Positions 1 to 13,000 of a stretch of 64,000 bases of DNA are shown piece by piece. Source of the stretch: Wolfiporia cocos. Its lineage: Eukaryota; Basidiomycota; Agaricomycetes; Polyporales; Phaeolaceae. The position numbers were made by a program, and so were the translations under genes. Below the pieces are notes generated by a model. That model was given only the letters and a program-made list of their open reading frames with translations. It did not search any database and was not told the DNA's origin. The number at the start of each line of letters is the position of its first letter. Within the stretch, counting starts at the first letter, position 1. Where the stretch lies: assembly GCA_029448655.1 (NCBI GenBank), contig JACCLO010000007.1:3348001-3412000 (forward strand), read 5' to 3'.

Positions 1-1219
1 GGCTTGAAATTGGCATGTGACATGCTATGTCCCAAAATCAATGTATATGTTCCGAGATCATGTTCTTCTAATTTTGGACGTGATGAGTCTTGTAATGTCT
101 GAGAGCTTGCTGAGACCTGTATTGGTTAGATCTGATGTAGAAATCTATTGGTCTGTGAATCTTTCAGTCGTCTGACTCATTCTCTGTGACATGATGGTCC
201 AAGATAGGGTCGAAATCTGACACATGCTACAACCTAAGACACACACCCGGGGGAAGGGGGCTTGCACAAAGGTGCCTTCCTGGTCCAGGGCATCTCAGGA
301 TGAAGAGGCCAAGACAAGTCTGAGGTGTTACCTCGACTGTTGGCCCATTATATAGACTACTACTGTTTGTACATGTTATGGTGCACAGGCTGTAAGGCTG
401 TCGGCGCTGGTATGTGATTGGTCTAAGCTATGTGGCCGGTAATGGCATTGGAGCACAGGTTATGCAAGATGTCCATGGCGATGTAGCAGGTTATGCCCGG
501 ATCAGAGTAGGTTACCAATCTGCCAGGCTCAATTGGTGGTTCTCATCAATCAGGGGTTCTGCCAGTAATGGTGGGTTGTAATGTCCATCAATTGGGGTTC
601 TAGTGTGATTGGGACCGAGGCCAGTAATGGCGGGGTCAGCGGTCTGTGATCGGTGACATAGCTAGTGATTGAGGGTTGGCCACTAATGGCATTGAGTGAC
701 GTAGGGTGATTGAGGGTGATCAGCTGTGATTGGTGACGTTGTGGTTATAGCCTGTGGCTGGTGGTTCTCGTTGGCTAGGGTGTACTGTAGGTCTAGAGCC
801 TCTGTAGGCTGTAGTTCATACTGTACATAGTCTGTGCCTGTAATGGTGTAGTCCATGGTTGGTAATGACTGTGTGGCCAGTATTGGTGGTGGTTTGTGGA
901 GACAGGAGGCATTGGAGATGGTTGGTTAGGCGGACATGTTTTGGTGGTCCTAGCCAGGAGTCATGTGTAGCTTTGATGGCTTAGAGTGGGGCATAGTAGC
1001 TGGCAAGCAATGGGTTCTGGTGTTACGGTTATTTTGATTTTTCAAGCGCTCACAGAACTCACCATTGGGCAAATACGATACAGGGACTTGTTGCGCAACC
1101 AACTCCCCTGGCTACTTGTGACTCTACTGGGCATAACCCCACTTGTACTAGCATATAGGACTCATTTCAGCATTGGCAGATGCAACCCTGCCACTGTTTC
1201 ATATCTATTATTCTATGAT
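1..1219. other. Repeat-derived, no gene recognised
   Basis: I see no coding exon with family motifs. The stretch has imperfect iterations of short phrases such as GTGATTGGTGAC and CAGTAATGG between about 400 and 900, which looks like decayed repeat DNA. It ends where the Copia-like LTR begins. Nothing more can be assigned. Confidence 0.4.
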
Positions 1220-1536
1220 TGACAGATGGTGTTCAACCGCTATCAACATTATTATCTATTGTTTCAGATATATTGCTACATACTTATCAAATGTTTCAAT
1301 CTAGGACGTAGATAGTATCAGTGACATCTGGGACAAATAGGACTCCTAAAACCTAGCATAGTATATAAACTCATGTAACTAAGTTGAGGCTCTTCAGCTC
1401 GACCTTGTTGTGTTAACAAGAGTCTTATACTCGTTCTCAAATGTGGGAAACTACACTCAGTATATTTGCAAGCTCAGAAGACTGAGTCCTCAAAGTACAC
1501 ACTGACTTCGTGGACTTAGGCAAGTACTCTCTACAA

Positions 1537-3909
1537 TAAGGCTCCAACCATATAATGTATATACCATGTATACATGGTTTTATATATATACTATATACAT
1601 GTATTTACACATGGCCAAGTACATGGTATATACATGGTATATTATATCGTATATGGTTGTTGTGAATGCATTCATATTAGATCCTCAATTGTTGTCTTGA
1701 ATATGTACTTGAGCTACATATAATGTGTCTTGCAGATTGTATGGTGCAGTAGCAATATGAGATTTGGACAATCTGTTGGCTGCTGTGCAAATGCAAAGAT
1801 GTTAAGTCATAATTCACATGCTGTCACAGATCTGGGACATATAGCATATTTTTGTGCATTTATAGCACTTTATCTGGCCTTTCTACAGCCTCTACGAAGT
1901 TATCCGGGACTTATCCCACAATGCTGCACCTGCCGAGGTTATCTAATGGAAACCCTTCACCGAATAGGTGTTATCTTACACATGACCTATAGCTCCAGTC
2001 TAGCCGCAAAACCCAGCCTAGCTATGTCATCATATGTCATAGAGTCTAGAGTCCACATGTCGACCAGGCTCTCTACGTCAGCGAGCGCCACTCGCATAAT
2101 AATGGCAACATGGCACAACAGCTGACTAAGCTCCGTGTCCCTTCAGTCCATCAGGCTGAGAAGCCTACCGACCATCACGCATCACTGGCACTTCCTAAGC
2201 TCCATGCTTCCATCACCGGTCCCATGCAACCTCCGGGCTTCTAGTCCCGGCTCTACGCAACCTCTGTGCTTCCATTGCTGGTGTTGCCCAATCTCTGAGC
2301 TAGCTGTGAGGCCTCACTCCCACGTCACCACTGGTCCATCCATAACACCAGTTTATGACATCACACTTGGCGTTCTTGGCCTGAGTCATCAAGGGGCTGG
2401 CGAATAGCCATAGTCCCTCACCTTACCGGATCACCGGTCAACCATATACCCAGGCTGCGCCCGTATTCACATGCCTAACCGGAAGGTGGCACCACCGCTC
2501 TCTCATTTACCATTGGCTCGGCCATTACCGGCCTTGCACGGCCATTGTAGAGTAGCACTTAGCTGTATACGCTGTTAGGGCGCACATACACTCCTTCAGG
2601 GCAGGCTAACTTGTTAGTAGTAGACACCTTACCCTGTACATTTTGAGACCAAGGCTAGACACCTTGATATCTTAGTTCTATTCTTCTCGGCTTGCACTGT
2701 AGAAGCACCTCTCAACCCTGCTGTGCTTGATTATCCCCTCTACCAACTCGCCTATTACCTCAAGGCTTAGTCTGGTGAGTCCCACAGGATAGTCTGTGTC
2801 ACATGCTCTGTTTACCCTCTCATTTGGTGCAGGTAAGATCAGATTTGTGTTTATGTTATATATCATCCCACATAGTGATTGCATCATGCATTAGACTCGT
2901 GCATAAAAGTATGCCATCATCTCATACATTGTTCACAATTCCTAAGCCATTCCAGCTACTAGTGTGGCTGTTGGACACTGAACACCAATTTATTCCTTGC
3001 ATCAGCCAAGTGCTGATACCTGCAGCATGTCATTGAAGGAGGAGACAATCTCCATAGCCATATGGGCAAGGCAGTGGCCATGCTGAGATGTCTAAAGAAT
3101 CAACCATTTGAAAACCATGTAAACCATGTATATACCATGTATATACCATGTATATACCATATACAGTTGACTATCTAGTAATGCATTAGCTAGTAATGCA
3201 TATGATCTCATAATGCATAGCCTGAGCTGGGGACCGATCTCGTCCCCAAGATGTTATGCATAAATTTCTGATATTGCATAACACATGCCCAAAGTTGGGG
3301 TTATGCATTATTATATTTGCTATATTTGGTAATTTAGTGCACGCATAGTATAGTGTGACTTCATCAGCTCTCCCTGTAGACGACCGGAAGCGCAAACCGT
3401 GCCCTGCAAAGAAGCCCTATGCCCATCCTACTGCTGAGGAAAAGCCACCAGAAGCCATCAAAGAGCCTAGGTCTTCAGCAGTCAAGCCAACAAAATAAGC
3501 ACGAAGCAATCTCACTCTTCATGACTGTTCAGTCCTCAGTTTGCAGAAGCTGAGGGTGTCTCGGTACTTGTTCTCCAGCAGCAGTTGCAGAAGCTACGAG
3601 ACCATTTACATCACATTAACTTTGATCCACAAAAGCAGAGCACGCTAGATAGGTACTGGCAGGATAGCAGTAGTTCGGCAGACGTATAGTGGCACTCAAT
3701 GTGATGTTGATGTGACAGAGCGTGACGTACCTGCACGGGGAAGTCACATATGATCACAATGAGTCACACTATGTCACGGATCTGATCACACATAACACCT
3801 CATAATGCATAGCAAAATCCAGGGACCAACGGTATGCATTACTAGATAGTCAACTGTACCATATATTTACTGATTTTCTGTACATGTATATTATATGGTT
3901 GGAGCCTTA
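1537..3909. mobile_element. hAT-like non-autonomous DNA transposon
   Basis: It has perfect 20-bp terminal inverted repeats, TAAGGCTCCAACCATATAAT at 1537-1556 and its complement at 3890-3909. The flanking octamers CTCTACAA (1529-1536) and CTCTAAAA (3910-3917) match at 7 of 8 positions, as expected for an aged hAT target duplication. No transposase ORF is recognisable in 2.37 kb, which includes a nested mariner-like MITE at 3164-3856. Reading frames near 1730-2407 show no known domain. Confidence 0.65.
3164..3856. mobile_element. Tc1/mariner-like MITE
   Basis: Inverted termini start CAGTTGACTATCTAG at 3164 and end with the exact complement at 3856. At least 23 bp match perfectly, and both ends are flanked by TA (3162-3163, 3857-3858), the mariner target duplication. 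The 693-bp interior has no transposase motif. It is nested in the hAT-like element at 1537-3909. Confidence 0.65.
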
Positions 3910-3929
3910 CTCTAAAATACCACACCATA

Positions 3930-6144
3930 CAGTCACCGTACCCTGGAACAGCCAGTCAACCAATGGGTACGATGGGCTTGTACACCGGCAGAGCTGACGT
4001 CGGCTGACGAATCCCTCGTTGCCTGCACGTCCAGTCAGCCCACCAGATCCTTGTAGCTGGAACATGGGGTGGGCCGATGGAGGGTTGCGGTGCGCATGTT
4101 TCCGTGAGCCCCAGTTGGCCCACCAGCCAAATGTTCATGTACCTGGAACATGGGGTGGGCCGACAGGGGGTTGCGGTGCCCATGTTTCCGTGAGCCCCAG
4201 TCAGCCCACCAGCCAAATTTCCATGTACCTGGAACACTGGGTGGGCCAACAGGGGGTAATGGTGCCCATGTTGCCGTGAGCCCCAGTCAGCCCACCAGCC
4301 AAATCTCCATGTACCTGGAACACTGGGTGGGCCGACAGGGGGTTGCGGTGCCCACGTTGCCGTGAGCCCCAGTCAGCCCACCAACCAAAATGCTACATAT
4401 CTGATGATGACTTCAGTGTGTTATGAATATTGACTGTGACATTACATATTGAATGACACATGGTAAGCATTTGTTTGTATAGCACAGAATAAAATAGAAG
4501 CATTCCTAGTCAATAACATCACAGTAGGGGTCGCGAAATAGGCGCCCATAGCTCGCGGTAAGCTTGCAGTTAGCTCACAAAAGCATCAGTAGCACATGTT
4601 AGGGCTTGCAATGGGCACATGCCACAACCCTTTCCACAAGCATAATTATAAGCCAGTTGTCAATTTGGATTGCCATGTTGTGTATGAGATGCCACAAGCC
4701 TCACAACACTTATTGAAGGCTTAGTGCTAGTTATGGGCCCTTACTGTGACCCTTACCACAAGACATGTACCATCACCATGACCCTTGCCATGACCCTTAC
4801 CGCGACCAATGGGCGCTTATTCGCGACCCTTATTGCGAGCATAATTGTAAAACAATTGTCCATTTTGATTTCTATGCTATGTACAAGCCACCCTAGGCCT
4901 TGCAATGAGCTATAGATGCTTATTGAAAGCTTGGTGCAATCTATGTGCCTAGTGATGTGCAAAGCACGGCTCGGCTCAAAGCCCAGGGCTTGGGCCCAGC
5001 TTTGAAGGGCTCGGGCTCAGCGAAATGTCAAGCCGGGCCCTCCTTGACGGCTCAGGCCGGCTTGGGCCCGGCTCAGGCTCAGGCTGGGGCTTATGGGTAA
5101 TCAGATAGGACCTCGGAATTATTGGCTTGTGCAGTTCAAATGACAGCACAACATATTCAGAATGCTTATATGTCTACTATTTGTTGATAATCTGATCTAC
5201 AAGTGTTTTTACAGCTGCTTATGATGTTGACCGAAAATCCAGATCTCGATCACAACCCCAATCGCAACAGTAGTCACAACGTTCCACACCGTGTTAGCAG
5301 ATCACAAGTCATTGTAATGGCCGTTGAGATCATGTAAGGTGAATTGATGCAAAATCTTAAACCATTTTCGCTAATTTTAACAACACCACAGCTGCGTGCC
5401 TAAAGCCGCCGGCTCAGGGCTCGGCTACGGCCAGCTCACAATCCAAGCCGGGCCCTGAGCCATCTTAAGCTGCCCCCCCAGGCTCGGCTCAGCCCGGCTT
5501 AAGTCGGCTCGGCCAGGCTCGGCTCACGGCTTTGAGCCGTGCTTTGCACATCACTATATGTGCCCTTTACTGTGACTGTGACTGCAAGATATGCATGCTT
5601 ACCATGATCCTTATTGTGACCCTTACCACAAGCTATGAGATCGTGACCTCCCATTGGCCCACCCCATGTTCCAGGTACGTAGACTTTTGGTTGGTGGGCC
5701 AACTGGGGCTCATGAAAACATGGGCACCGCGACCCCCATTGGCCCACCCCATGTTCCAGGTACATGAACATTTGTTGGATGGGCCGACCGTGGGTTGCAG
5801 CAACATGGGCACCGTGACCCCCCATCAGCCCACCCCATGTTCCAGGTACATAGATTTTTGGTTGGTGGGCTGACTGGGGCTCACAGAAACATGGGCACCG
5901 TGACCCCCTGTTGGCCCACCCAGTGTTCCAGGTACATGGAAATTTGGCTGGTGGGCCGACTGGGGCTCACAGAAACATGGGAACCGTGACCCCCCATCGG
6001 CCCACCCCCATGTTCCAGCTACAAGGATCTGGTGGGCTGACTGGACGTGCAGGCAATGAGGGATTCGTCGGCCGACATTGGCTCTACCGGTGTACAAGCC
6101 CATTGTACCCATTGGTTGACCGGCTGTTCCAGGTACGGTGACTG
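3930..6144. mobile_element. 2.2-kb element with long inverted arms made of 86-bp repeats
   Basis: The ends are CAGTCACCGTACC at 3930 and its complement at 6144. Inverted arms run about 3930-4393 and 5653-6144. Each arm carries a unique outer part (the phrase AACCAATGGGTAC is found in both) and then about four tandem copies of a unit spaced exactly 86 bp in the left arm (repeat phrase starts at 4055, 4141, 4227 and 4313). The interior (4394-5652) is non-coding and contains the hAT MITE at 4950-5556. I could not identify a target duplication, so the superfamily is left open. Confidence 0.6.
4950..5556. mobile_element. hAT MITE copy 1 (TAGTGATGTGCAAAGC family)
   Basis: The terminal inverted repeat TAGTGATGTGCAAAGC sits at both ends with a perfect 8-bp target duplication TATGTGCC (4942-4949, 5557-5564), diagnostic of hAT transposition. 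The element is 607 bp and non-coding, with GC-rich subterminal repeats of GGCTCGGCTC type. Two further copies lie at 18917-19505 and 54131-63398 (interrupted). Confidence 0.85.
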
Positions 6145-6454
6145 AATGGGCTCACAATACTTGCTAACAGAACCCCAATATATTCTTTAATGTGTACTGA
6201 ATATCTCATGATCCCTTAAGTCTTTCGACCTAGGGTATTGCACGGATGACAAGTCAATACGGCTTGGTGCAGAGGATTTATACTTGCGACTCAAGTATAA
6301 CGAATGGGTATACGACCCGTAACATCTGGTAGCGGGTGGTTGGCTGGGTTAGGTGCGCTGCCTGGCTCGGTGCGATCTGCCTTGCTCGTATGGCTTCGTG
6401 ACTGGGCTTTGGACTGGATGGATGGGCTTGGTAGTCTGGGACCTGGGTTCTATG

Positions 6455-8188
6455 TAGTGTTGCCGAAGTTCGGTTCAGTTCAGGTTCAGGGGGGTCTGGG
6501 GCTGAACCTAGAACTGAACCGAATGCAGGGAGCCTGAACCTGAACCTGAACCTGGACTGAACCTGCTGAACTGGTTCAGCAGGTTCGGTTCATGGTTCGA
6601 ACTAGGTTCGAACCACTAAATGACTTGCTTTTCTAGAATGTAAAAATCATAATGTTGAGTCCACTGGAGTAACCAATATGCTGCAAAATCAATGTGCCAT
6701 AGACATTAGAACCATGTAAGAACACAGAGACGTGACCAAACACGCATCAAAATGACGCAGAATGCACCACGGAAAGCCAGCTGGTAGGCAGAATGCCCAT
6801 CCGAGGTGGTTTAGCCACAGCTCGACCGATCGTGATCAACCTCGATCGTGCTCGCACAGTGAACGTTGAACCTTCGCTGGTTTGCGCACAATCTGAAACG
6901 TCGCAAAAGCCCTGCGGACACTCTCTGGCTGCTCATCTAGTTAAAGACAGGTACTATCCGACATTTCTCTAGGCTCTCTAGCATAGACAGGTCTGTCCCA
7001 ACCTCGACTGCTTTCCTATAGCTTTTTCCATGTCTTGTCTCTCTAAACTCTGTGCACCACCTTAGATCTACGGTCTATCGGTCTCGTAAAATAATTTTCT
7101 AGTATTCCAGGACAATCCTCACTGTTTCAGGGTTCGTCTCCGACTTGTCTAGCTTGTAGGGTGCATACTCAGATTTTAGGGCACTCAAAATGTTGTAGAA
7201 AACCTTATAGCTCTCTATGTATTTAGGCGATGTGCAGATACAAGAAAATACATTGATTACTGCCAAGACTAAGTTAGACGAAGAGCTGTGCTCGAGGCGT
7301 TCGCTCAGGACTTAGGGAATCAGTTACCAATGTTTTGATTTGATTTATATTATTCCTGATCCATTTAAAGTGCCGCCGCCGTTTGAATCGCTACAAGCTG
7401 CGTGTCTCCTAGGTACATTGCTCGCCATCGACCCCTTAAACACCTCACCTATCGTGGCACATCCTGACCTGCCCGGGAAACCCGAGGGAAATATTTTTCT
7501 GACAACACCAAACTTCAAGTTCTGCAGTGCCTCTGTTTGGTGTCTATTGGGCTGCTACATTCCAAATCGGCTCTGCGTCTTCTTTACAGTGGTAAAACAT
7601 AACTTATGATGCACAATAGTCACTCAAGGCAGCAGATTTGAGCAGTTCAGTAATCAGAATCCATGAGCAGAATGAGTGTGAATTAGCCTGAGGCAAAGCT
7701 AATAACAAACCTTATTAGACAGCTCTGTATATAACCTAGGCTCATGGATATGAAGTGAAACATTGTGAACTACATTTTTTACTTCATCTGACAGCAGCGA
7801 GTGTAGCCCAGTGCCAAAGAAAGCACAGTACTTCCAACATGGGGCTGAGCTCTCACCATATTGGGAGACTGGAGTATATCAGTGCTGATGCTTGCCATTG
7901 TGAAGCCAGTTATCCATAGTTTACTGCAACAATACTATAGCAAAGATGGCAAGAATATGATTGTAGTTTATGCTTATCCACCAGAAGTTGCCAGGAATAT
8001 GTTAATGCTAAGTGGTTCAAGGTTCAGTCCGGTTCGAACCTGGTTCAAGGGTACCCATGGCCCCCCTGAACCAAGAACCGAACCTTGACATCCTACCCTG
8101 AACCGGACCTGGACTGAACCTGAACCTAGGTTCGGTTCCGGCGGTTCAGGTTCTGAACCTTGGTTCTAACTGAACTTCGGCAACACTA
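6455..8188. mobile_element. hAT-like element with GGTTCA-rich subterminal repeats
   Basis: Perfect 17-bp inverted ends TAGTGTTGCCGAAGTTC are flanked by GTTCTATG (6447-6454) and GTTCTAGG (8189-8196), a 7 of 8 match. The subterminal zones (6470-6620, 8010-8185) are arrays of GGTTCA / TGAACC hexamers in both orientations, typical of transposase-binding subterminal repeats. No transposase frame is visible in 1.73 kb, so it is non-autonomous. It is inserted in the internal stub of the Copia-like element. Confidence 0.7.
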
Positions 8189-9019
8189 GTTCTAGGCATG
8201 GCTGGTGATGCTGGTGGCTAGTGCCCGGAGTGGTTCGTGCGTAGGGCTTCTACTAGGTGCAACATCGGGTTCCAGCGTCGGGTGTGCTCTTTGGAGGTGC
8301 TCCGGCGCTGTTATGGTTCTGGTTTAGCGTGAGCGGGGTCGAAAACGGGTAGCGTCTTCAAGGCTATGAAATTGGCCTGTGACAAGATCTCGTCTAGCAT
8401 CTCCTCAGCTTTTATCTTTGCCTAATCAATAACCGAGGTGAGACATGAAAATCAATATATAGAATGAGATTTGCACATCGTCCTTCACTAAATATCGGGG
8501 AGCATACGCTCGTTCCACCTTCGATGCTTACAGTATCGATACACAATATCTGGTTAGTCTGAACCAGCAATGATACAAAAAATGAAATCTGATGAGCTTG
8601 GCGAACTTACTCCTACAGTGTCAAGTCGCCTGCACTATATGTATGACTTGTCACCCTTCGTGGCTTTTCTGTATTCCGCACCTTCTATGTGTTCATAGGT
8701 TGGGATGAGCCGTTGACCGCCGAGACAGGAGCTGATTCAAGCGTATTGAGTGCGCTAAATCTAGAGTGGATCACCGGTTGACAGCTTAAATCTGTCAGAC
8801 TCTAGTGGAAACATAGTAGCTGGTATATAAGTCCATAAGTCCCAGGGCTCAGATATAACAGCGTCGCCCGATCCAGGATTTGACCAAAGTCAGTGCGCGT
8901 ATATAGTAGCAAATACACCGTTGTACAGTAAATTACATGCCATACGAACGCTGTCGTCTCGACACAACGCATGATGAGCATTGCAAGATTCATCATTGCT
9001 GATTCATGAGACTCGTGAA
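8189..9019. other. No gene seen
   Basis: The left part continues the internal stub of the Copia-like element (8189 to about 8400). The rest is unique non-coding sequence lying 3' of the first sugar transporter. Confidence 0.4.
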
Positions 9020-11031
9020 TTACGCGCCGGCTACTGCCGAAGCGCTTTCGATATGATCTTCGTCCGTCTTCTTCTCGATGCTCATCGACTCGGCCTGATC
9101 GGTAATGCCCTCCTCTGATCGCGCAAGCCTTCGGCGCGCTCTAGCGTGGCGAACCGCATCGCCTGCCTTAGGCACAACGGACCATTGCATGCGTGCGAGC
9201 AGAGAATAGGTGTCTGGTGACGGGTCATGCGTCCGGAAGAGATCGTCAACTGCTTCCAGAGTAAGCCCGGACGTCTCAGGGTAGAGCGCCCAGACGATGG
9301 CGGCGATGACGATGTTGAACGCGGCAAATATGACATAGGTGCGCCAGCCAATATTTTGCAGCGCTGGCGGCGTAATCTCGACAACCTATTGTCGTGGGTT
9401 AATGATGAGTGGAAGGCGAGTTAGTGCGCCGGGACATCTCAATTACCAATGGCCTTACGCACCAGGAAGTTTCCGAGGAAGTCAGATGCGGTGGCCAAAG
9501 CGGCGCCCTTGGCACGAAGCTTGAGCGGAAGGATCTCTGCAGGATATACCCACACAGTCGCCATCCATCCTGAGGGTGTCCGATAACTGTGAGAATAGCT
9601 CTACTCACCTCATGGTAGAATAGACTTACCCCAAGTGAAACAGGCCTCGTACAAGAAGATGAAGAACACGGCAGCAGCGCTGGATGCTGTGTTATCGAGA
9701 GCAACACAAACAGCCTCGAGTACAAGGACAATCATCTGTCCAATAGCCATGGATATCCACAGCTTGCGTCGTCCCATCCGATCTATAGTGTACCACTATG
9801 TGATAATGACGGCGATCGTCAAATCATAATGTTCAGCACATCACTGCCACAAAGTGGTATGCGGCTCACCGTAACAAATGATGCGATGAGATACCATACT
9901 TGCAGCCAACAACCAAGAAAGAGAGACATCCGTTGCGTCATTCCGAGGCTCTCTTTGAATAGGGTAGGCGCATAATACGTAACAATGTTGATGCCTGATA
10001 TATGATAAATGAACGCAGGTGACTATTGGTTTTGATAGGTCACGTACCTGTCATCTGCTGCATGAACTGGATACCCAAAGCAAGGTAGACGCGTCTGTTG
10101 CCCATGACCCCATTGTCTTTGAAAAGATCAAACCATGACCCTTCCTCCTTGCACTCTAGCTCAATCGCAACCATGATCTCCTTGACCTCCCGCACTACAA
10201 CCTCATGGTCTTTCGGAAGGTTCCTCAACTTTGCAAGCACTTCGATTCCACGATCGGGTGAAGGGTCATGACGGATGAGCCAACGCGGTGTCTCGGGAAG
10301 CCACGGCGTGACGAGTATAACATAAACGCAGAAAACACACTGAAAGAGTAGCGGGAACCGCCACTGAGCCGCGTTAGAGTGAAAGTACCAGCCGTAATTC
10401 ATCCAATACGCGAGCGTCATTCCGCCAAGCATGCTCGTCAGCTGACAGCACAGTTGCCATCCGCGGTGCTCCGGCAACGTGATTTCACTCTGGTAAACGG
10501 GCGTTACTGCGCAACATCGGCACCAGGTGAGCGATCGCGCGACCACTAGCGCGGAGTAGTAAGAGATACGGACCGGATGTGATGTAGCCAATACCTTTGT
10601 TGGGAGTGGAAGGATGTCAGATGTCAAGGTGCACGGATGCAGAGGAACTCAAGCTACTGACCAATTCCAGTAACGATGCGCGCTACCATCATTTGGATAC
10701 GCTCGACACAAGTGCCCATGAGGATTGTGCCAACAAGCAAGATGGATGCTCCAAGAACGAGGGTCCGCTTTCGCCCCATGGGCTCGCCAGTAACAGCAGC
10801 AAATAGGGCACCAAAGACGGCGCCAACGTCATACAGAGCGGTGATTGTGCTGAGCATAATTGTACTTGGATTGCCCATCGTTTCGAGCCAGTATTGCGAG
10901 ATGACAACACCGGACATAACGCCCTGATCGTAGCCAAATAGACAGAAACCCGTGGAGCATACTGATGTAAGGGCGGTAATGAGCGCAACGCCGACGAGGT
11001 CGTCGACACCTAGTTTGTTGGGAAGCTTCAT
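9020..11031 (-). CDS. MFS sugar transporter, tandem copy 1
   Basis: This is a twelve-helix major facilitator sugar/proton symporter of the fungal hexose transporter family, expected in the plasma membrane. Reconstructed exons on the minus strand are 11031-10662, 10594-10574, 10506-10048, 9994-9870, 9795-9630, 9569-9463 and 9385-9020, giving 537 residues in frame. Visible signatures are GYDQGVMSGV after helix 1, EPMGRKRTL in the helix 2-3 loop, PVYQSE, LPETPRWL, the YYAPTLF motif of helix 7, and YPETSG near the C-terminus. Exon 2 is only 21 nt and codes (G)IGYITS(V). The neighbour at 13001-14968 is a paralogue with all seven exon boundaries conserved, so the pair arose by tandem duplication. 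The substrate cannot be told from sequence alone. Confidence 0.88.
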
Positions 11032-13000
11032 AGTCGTGCTATTTTATGAAGAGAAGAAGTAGTCGGATACAGGATGGATAGGAAGGAGGTGGGAGCCGTT
11101 TGTAGCGACGGCAATCGCTGAGATATGTACAACGGGCTTTATAGCAGTCAAGAGGAGTAGGAGTAGCAACCGGCCCATGGTAGCGCGGTCAGGTGGACAA
11201 TGCGGGTGTCCGCTGAAAACTCGGGGAGAGATAAGATGACGGTATCCTCAGGGATCGAGGTGAGGATCTTAAGAACGCTGATTTAACCCCAGCTTCACAT
11301 GCGGGGTTGACGGTGGCGCAAGACTGACCCCGTGGGGAAGGGCGTCTTATTTTTTCCTTTAGCCGAAATATGCTAGCAAATAGTCGGCGCAGCGTGTCGT
11401 CTCATGGATATAATATACGAGACAGGGCGCGAAGGACTCAAGAGTGTCGTCCAGCAAAATCAGCGCCAAGTGCATAGAAGGCAGTAGCTCCAGAGCTCAA
11501 CGGACGTGCTTATGCTTACTCACAGAAGATCTAGATACGGACGGGATTCGGACGCCACATTTTTCAAGGTCATATCAGCTGGCCTAGATCCGACGTCGTA
11601 GAGGTAGAGGAGGGTTAGATGGCTGCACCTGAAGCGACTTCGACACTGGCTTTGTCGTGAATTTACAGTCGAGCTGCACTGTCAGGCCAGCTCATTCACT
11701 GATAAAATGCGCTATAATCTCGGTCTAGCCATCCGGTTATGGATGTTGCCGCTCCCCGATGGCACACATTGCCACGCCATCGTACGCGTGTAGTCGATAC
11801 CACTGTGGAAACTCCTCGGCCTGCCAAGCTGTGATCGCAGAGTGTTCCACTAGATAAACCGCAGATCTCTCTTGTCCCCCGAGACGGCGAGCCAGTACAG
11901 AAGCACAACCATATTTCTACGCAGCATGATGCCAAGTTATGTTATGCGACAATTGCGGTGTCTAGGTTGCTGTTGACGATGAACATTTCATGAACAAGTC
12001 AAAGGTCTGTACCATCATGCTATAAATTGTTCCAATCTGTGTAGTAGTTTTCTGTCTTCTCAAGGAAAGTCACAAAGCGCAAGCGTGTCGCATCCCTCTA
12101 CTACTACATCGTTCGAAGGCATTCATCAGGGATGGCGATTTAGAAGCTCACTGCTTATTCAGACACCATCGTTTATAGTGGATGATTTAGCTCCTCGGAC
12201 GATACCTAGCCAAGAGGGATTCGCTCTATGTGTTTTATAAGACGATTCATGAACTACTGACAATAATAGTAAAGCAATCGGGACTCTTCGGGGCTGCACC
12301 AGGCTGTACACCACCAGGATGTTTATACACAAAGTCAAGCTGAGGACCTCGTAGCTTCTGACACAAGAGTCTCGCACACGTCCTATTGCACTAAGCAAGA
12401 AATGCGACGTTGTCTTCTGGGGAGAGATGCATGGCATCGTGGCTTAATATGTCATTCACTGTGGCCCGGATGTATGTATTTGGGTGCTGTAGATCACTGC
12501 ACGCACGTGCATCGACGTCAGATTATCTTCTCTTCATCTGTAAAGTCACGTCGCTCTGGTCGAATGATAAGGCAGGGCTTACTTGATAGCCATTTGGGAC
12601 CATAGAATGGGCATAGTGGATTGATCAGAGTGTAAGCATTGTCTACACCACGACTGGAAGGGAAGGGGTGATTATCAGAATATCGAACAAGGGGATATTA
12701 CCAGGCAGCAGCTGATTGTAATGTGAGCTATTTGCTTAGGCAAAGAAGCAAAGATACCGCGCGCTCAATTATTGTGATTAGAACCTGCGAGCATACGTTG
12801 TGGATGCTACTGCTTGCTTTGAATGTTGAGGTAAAACGGCTTTGGTTCGTTTTGACATATTATCGGGTGTACTGCACCGGATTGATGAGAAATGCAATGA
12901 TCTATTTTCGATCTACGGCATGCTAGCGCAGAAGCTCATGATACCGTGTTCTCTAGGTCGGTAGCACCGAGTCACGAAACGGTACCGACCGAAGCGCGGA
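11032..13000. other. Intergenic, promoter side of transporter copy 1
   Basis: I see no exon with homology or a sustained open frame. The segment lies between the start of transporter copy 1 and the stop of copy 2, so it should hold the promoter of copy 1. No recognisable repeat. Confidence 0.4.

Larger units (their letters stand above)
1220..6324 (+). repeat. Copia-like LTR, split by two later insertions
   Basis: The parts 1220-1536 and about 6145-6324 together match, in order and at moderate identity, the LTR-like sequence at 39829-40329 (shared phrases include GAGGCTCTTCAGCTC and GGGTATACGACCCG). The right end CGTAACA is followed by TCTGGTAGCGGG, which resembles a primer-binding site complementary to a tRNA 3' end (TGG...). 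That suggests a 5' LTR with a stub of internal sequence (6325-6454 plus 8189-8400). The interior is occupied by the elements at 1537-3909 and 3930-6144. The superfamily call rests only on LTR and primer-site appearance; no Copia protein is seen. Confidence 0.5.

Noticed and set aside
3910..3929. 8-bp hAT duplication for the 3930-6144 element
   Set aside because: ACACCATA on the left does not match AATGGGCT on the right, so the element was not assigned to hAT.
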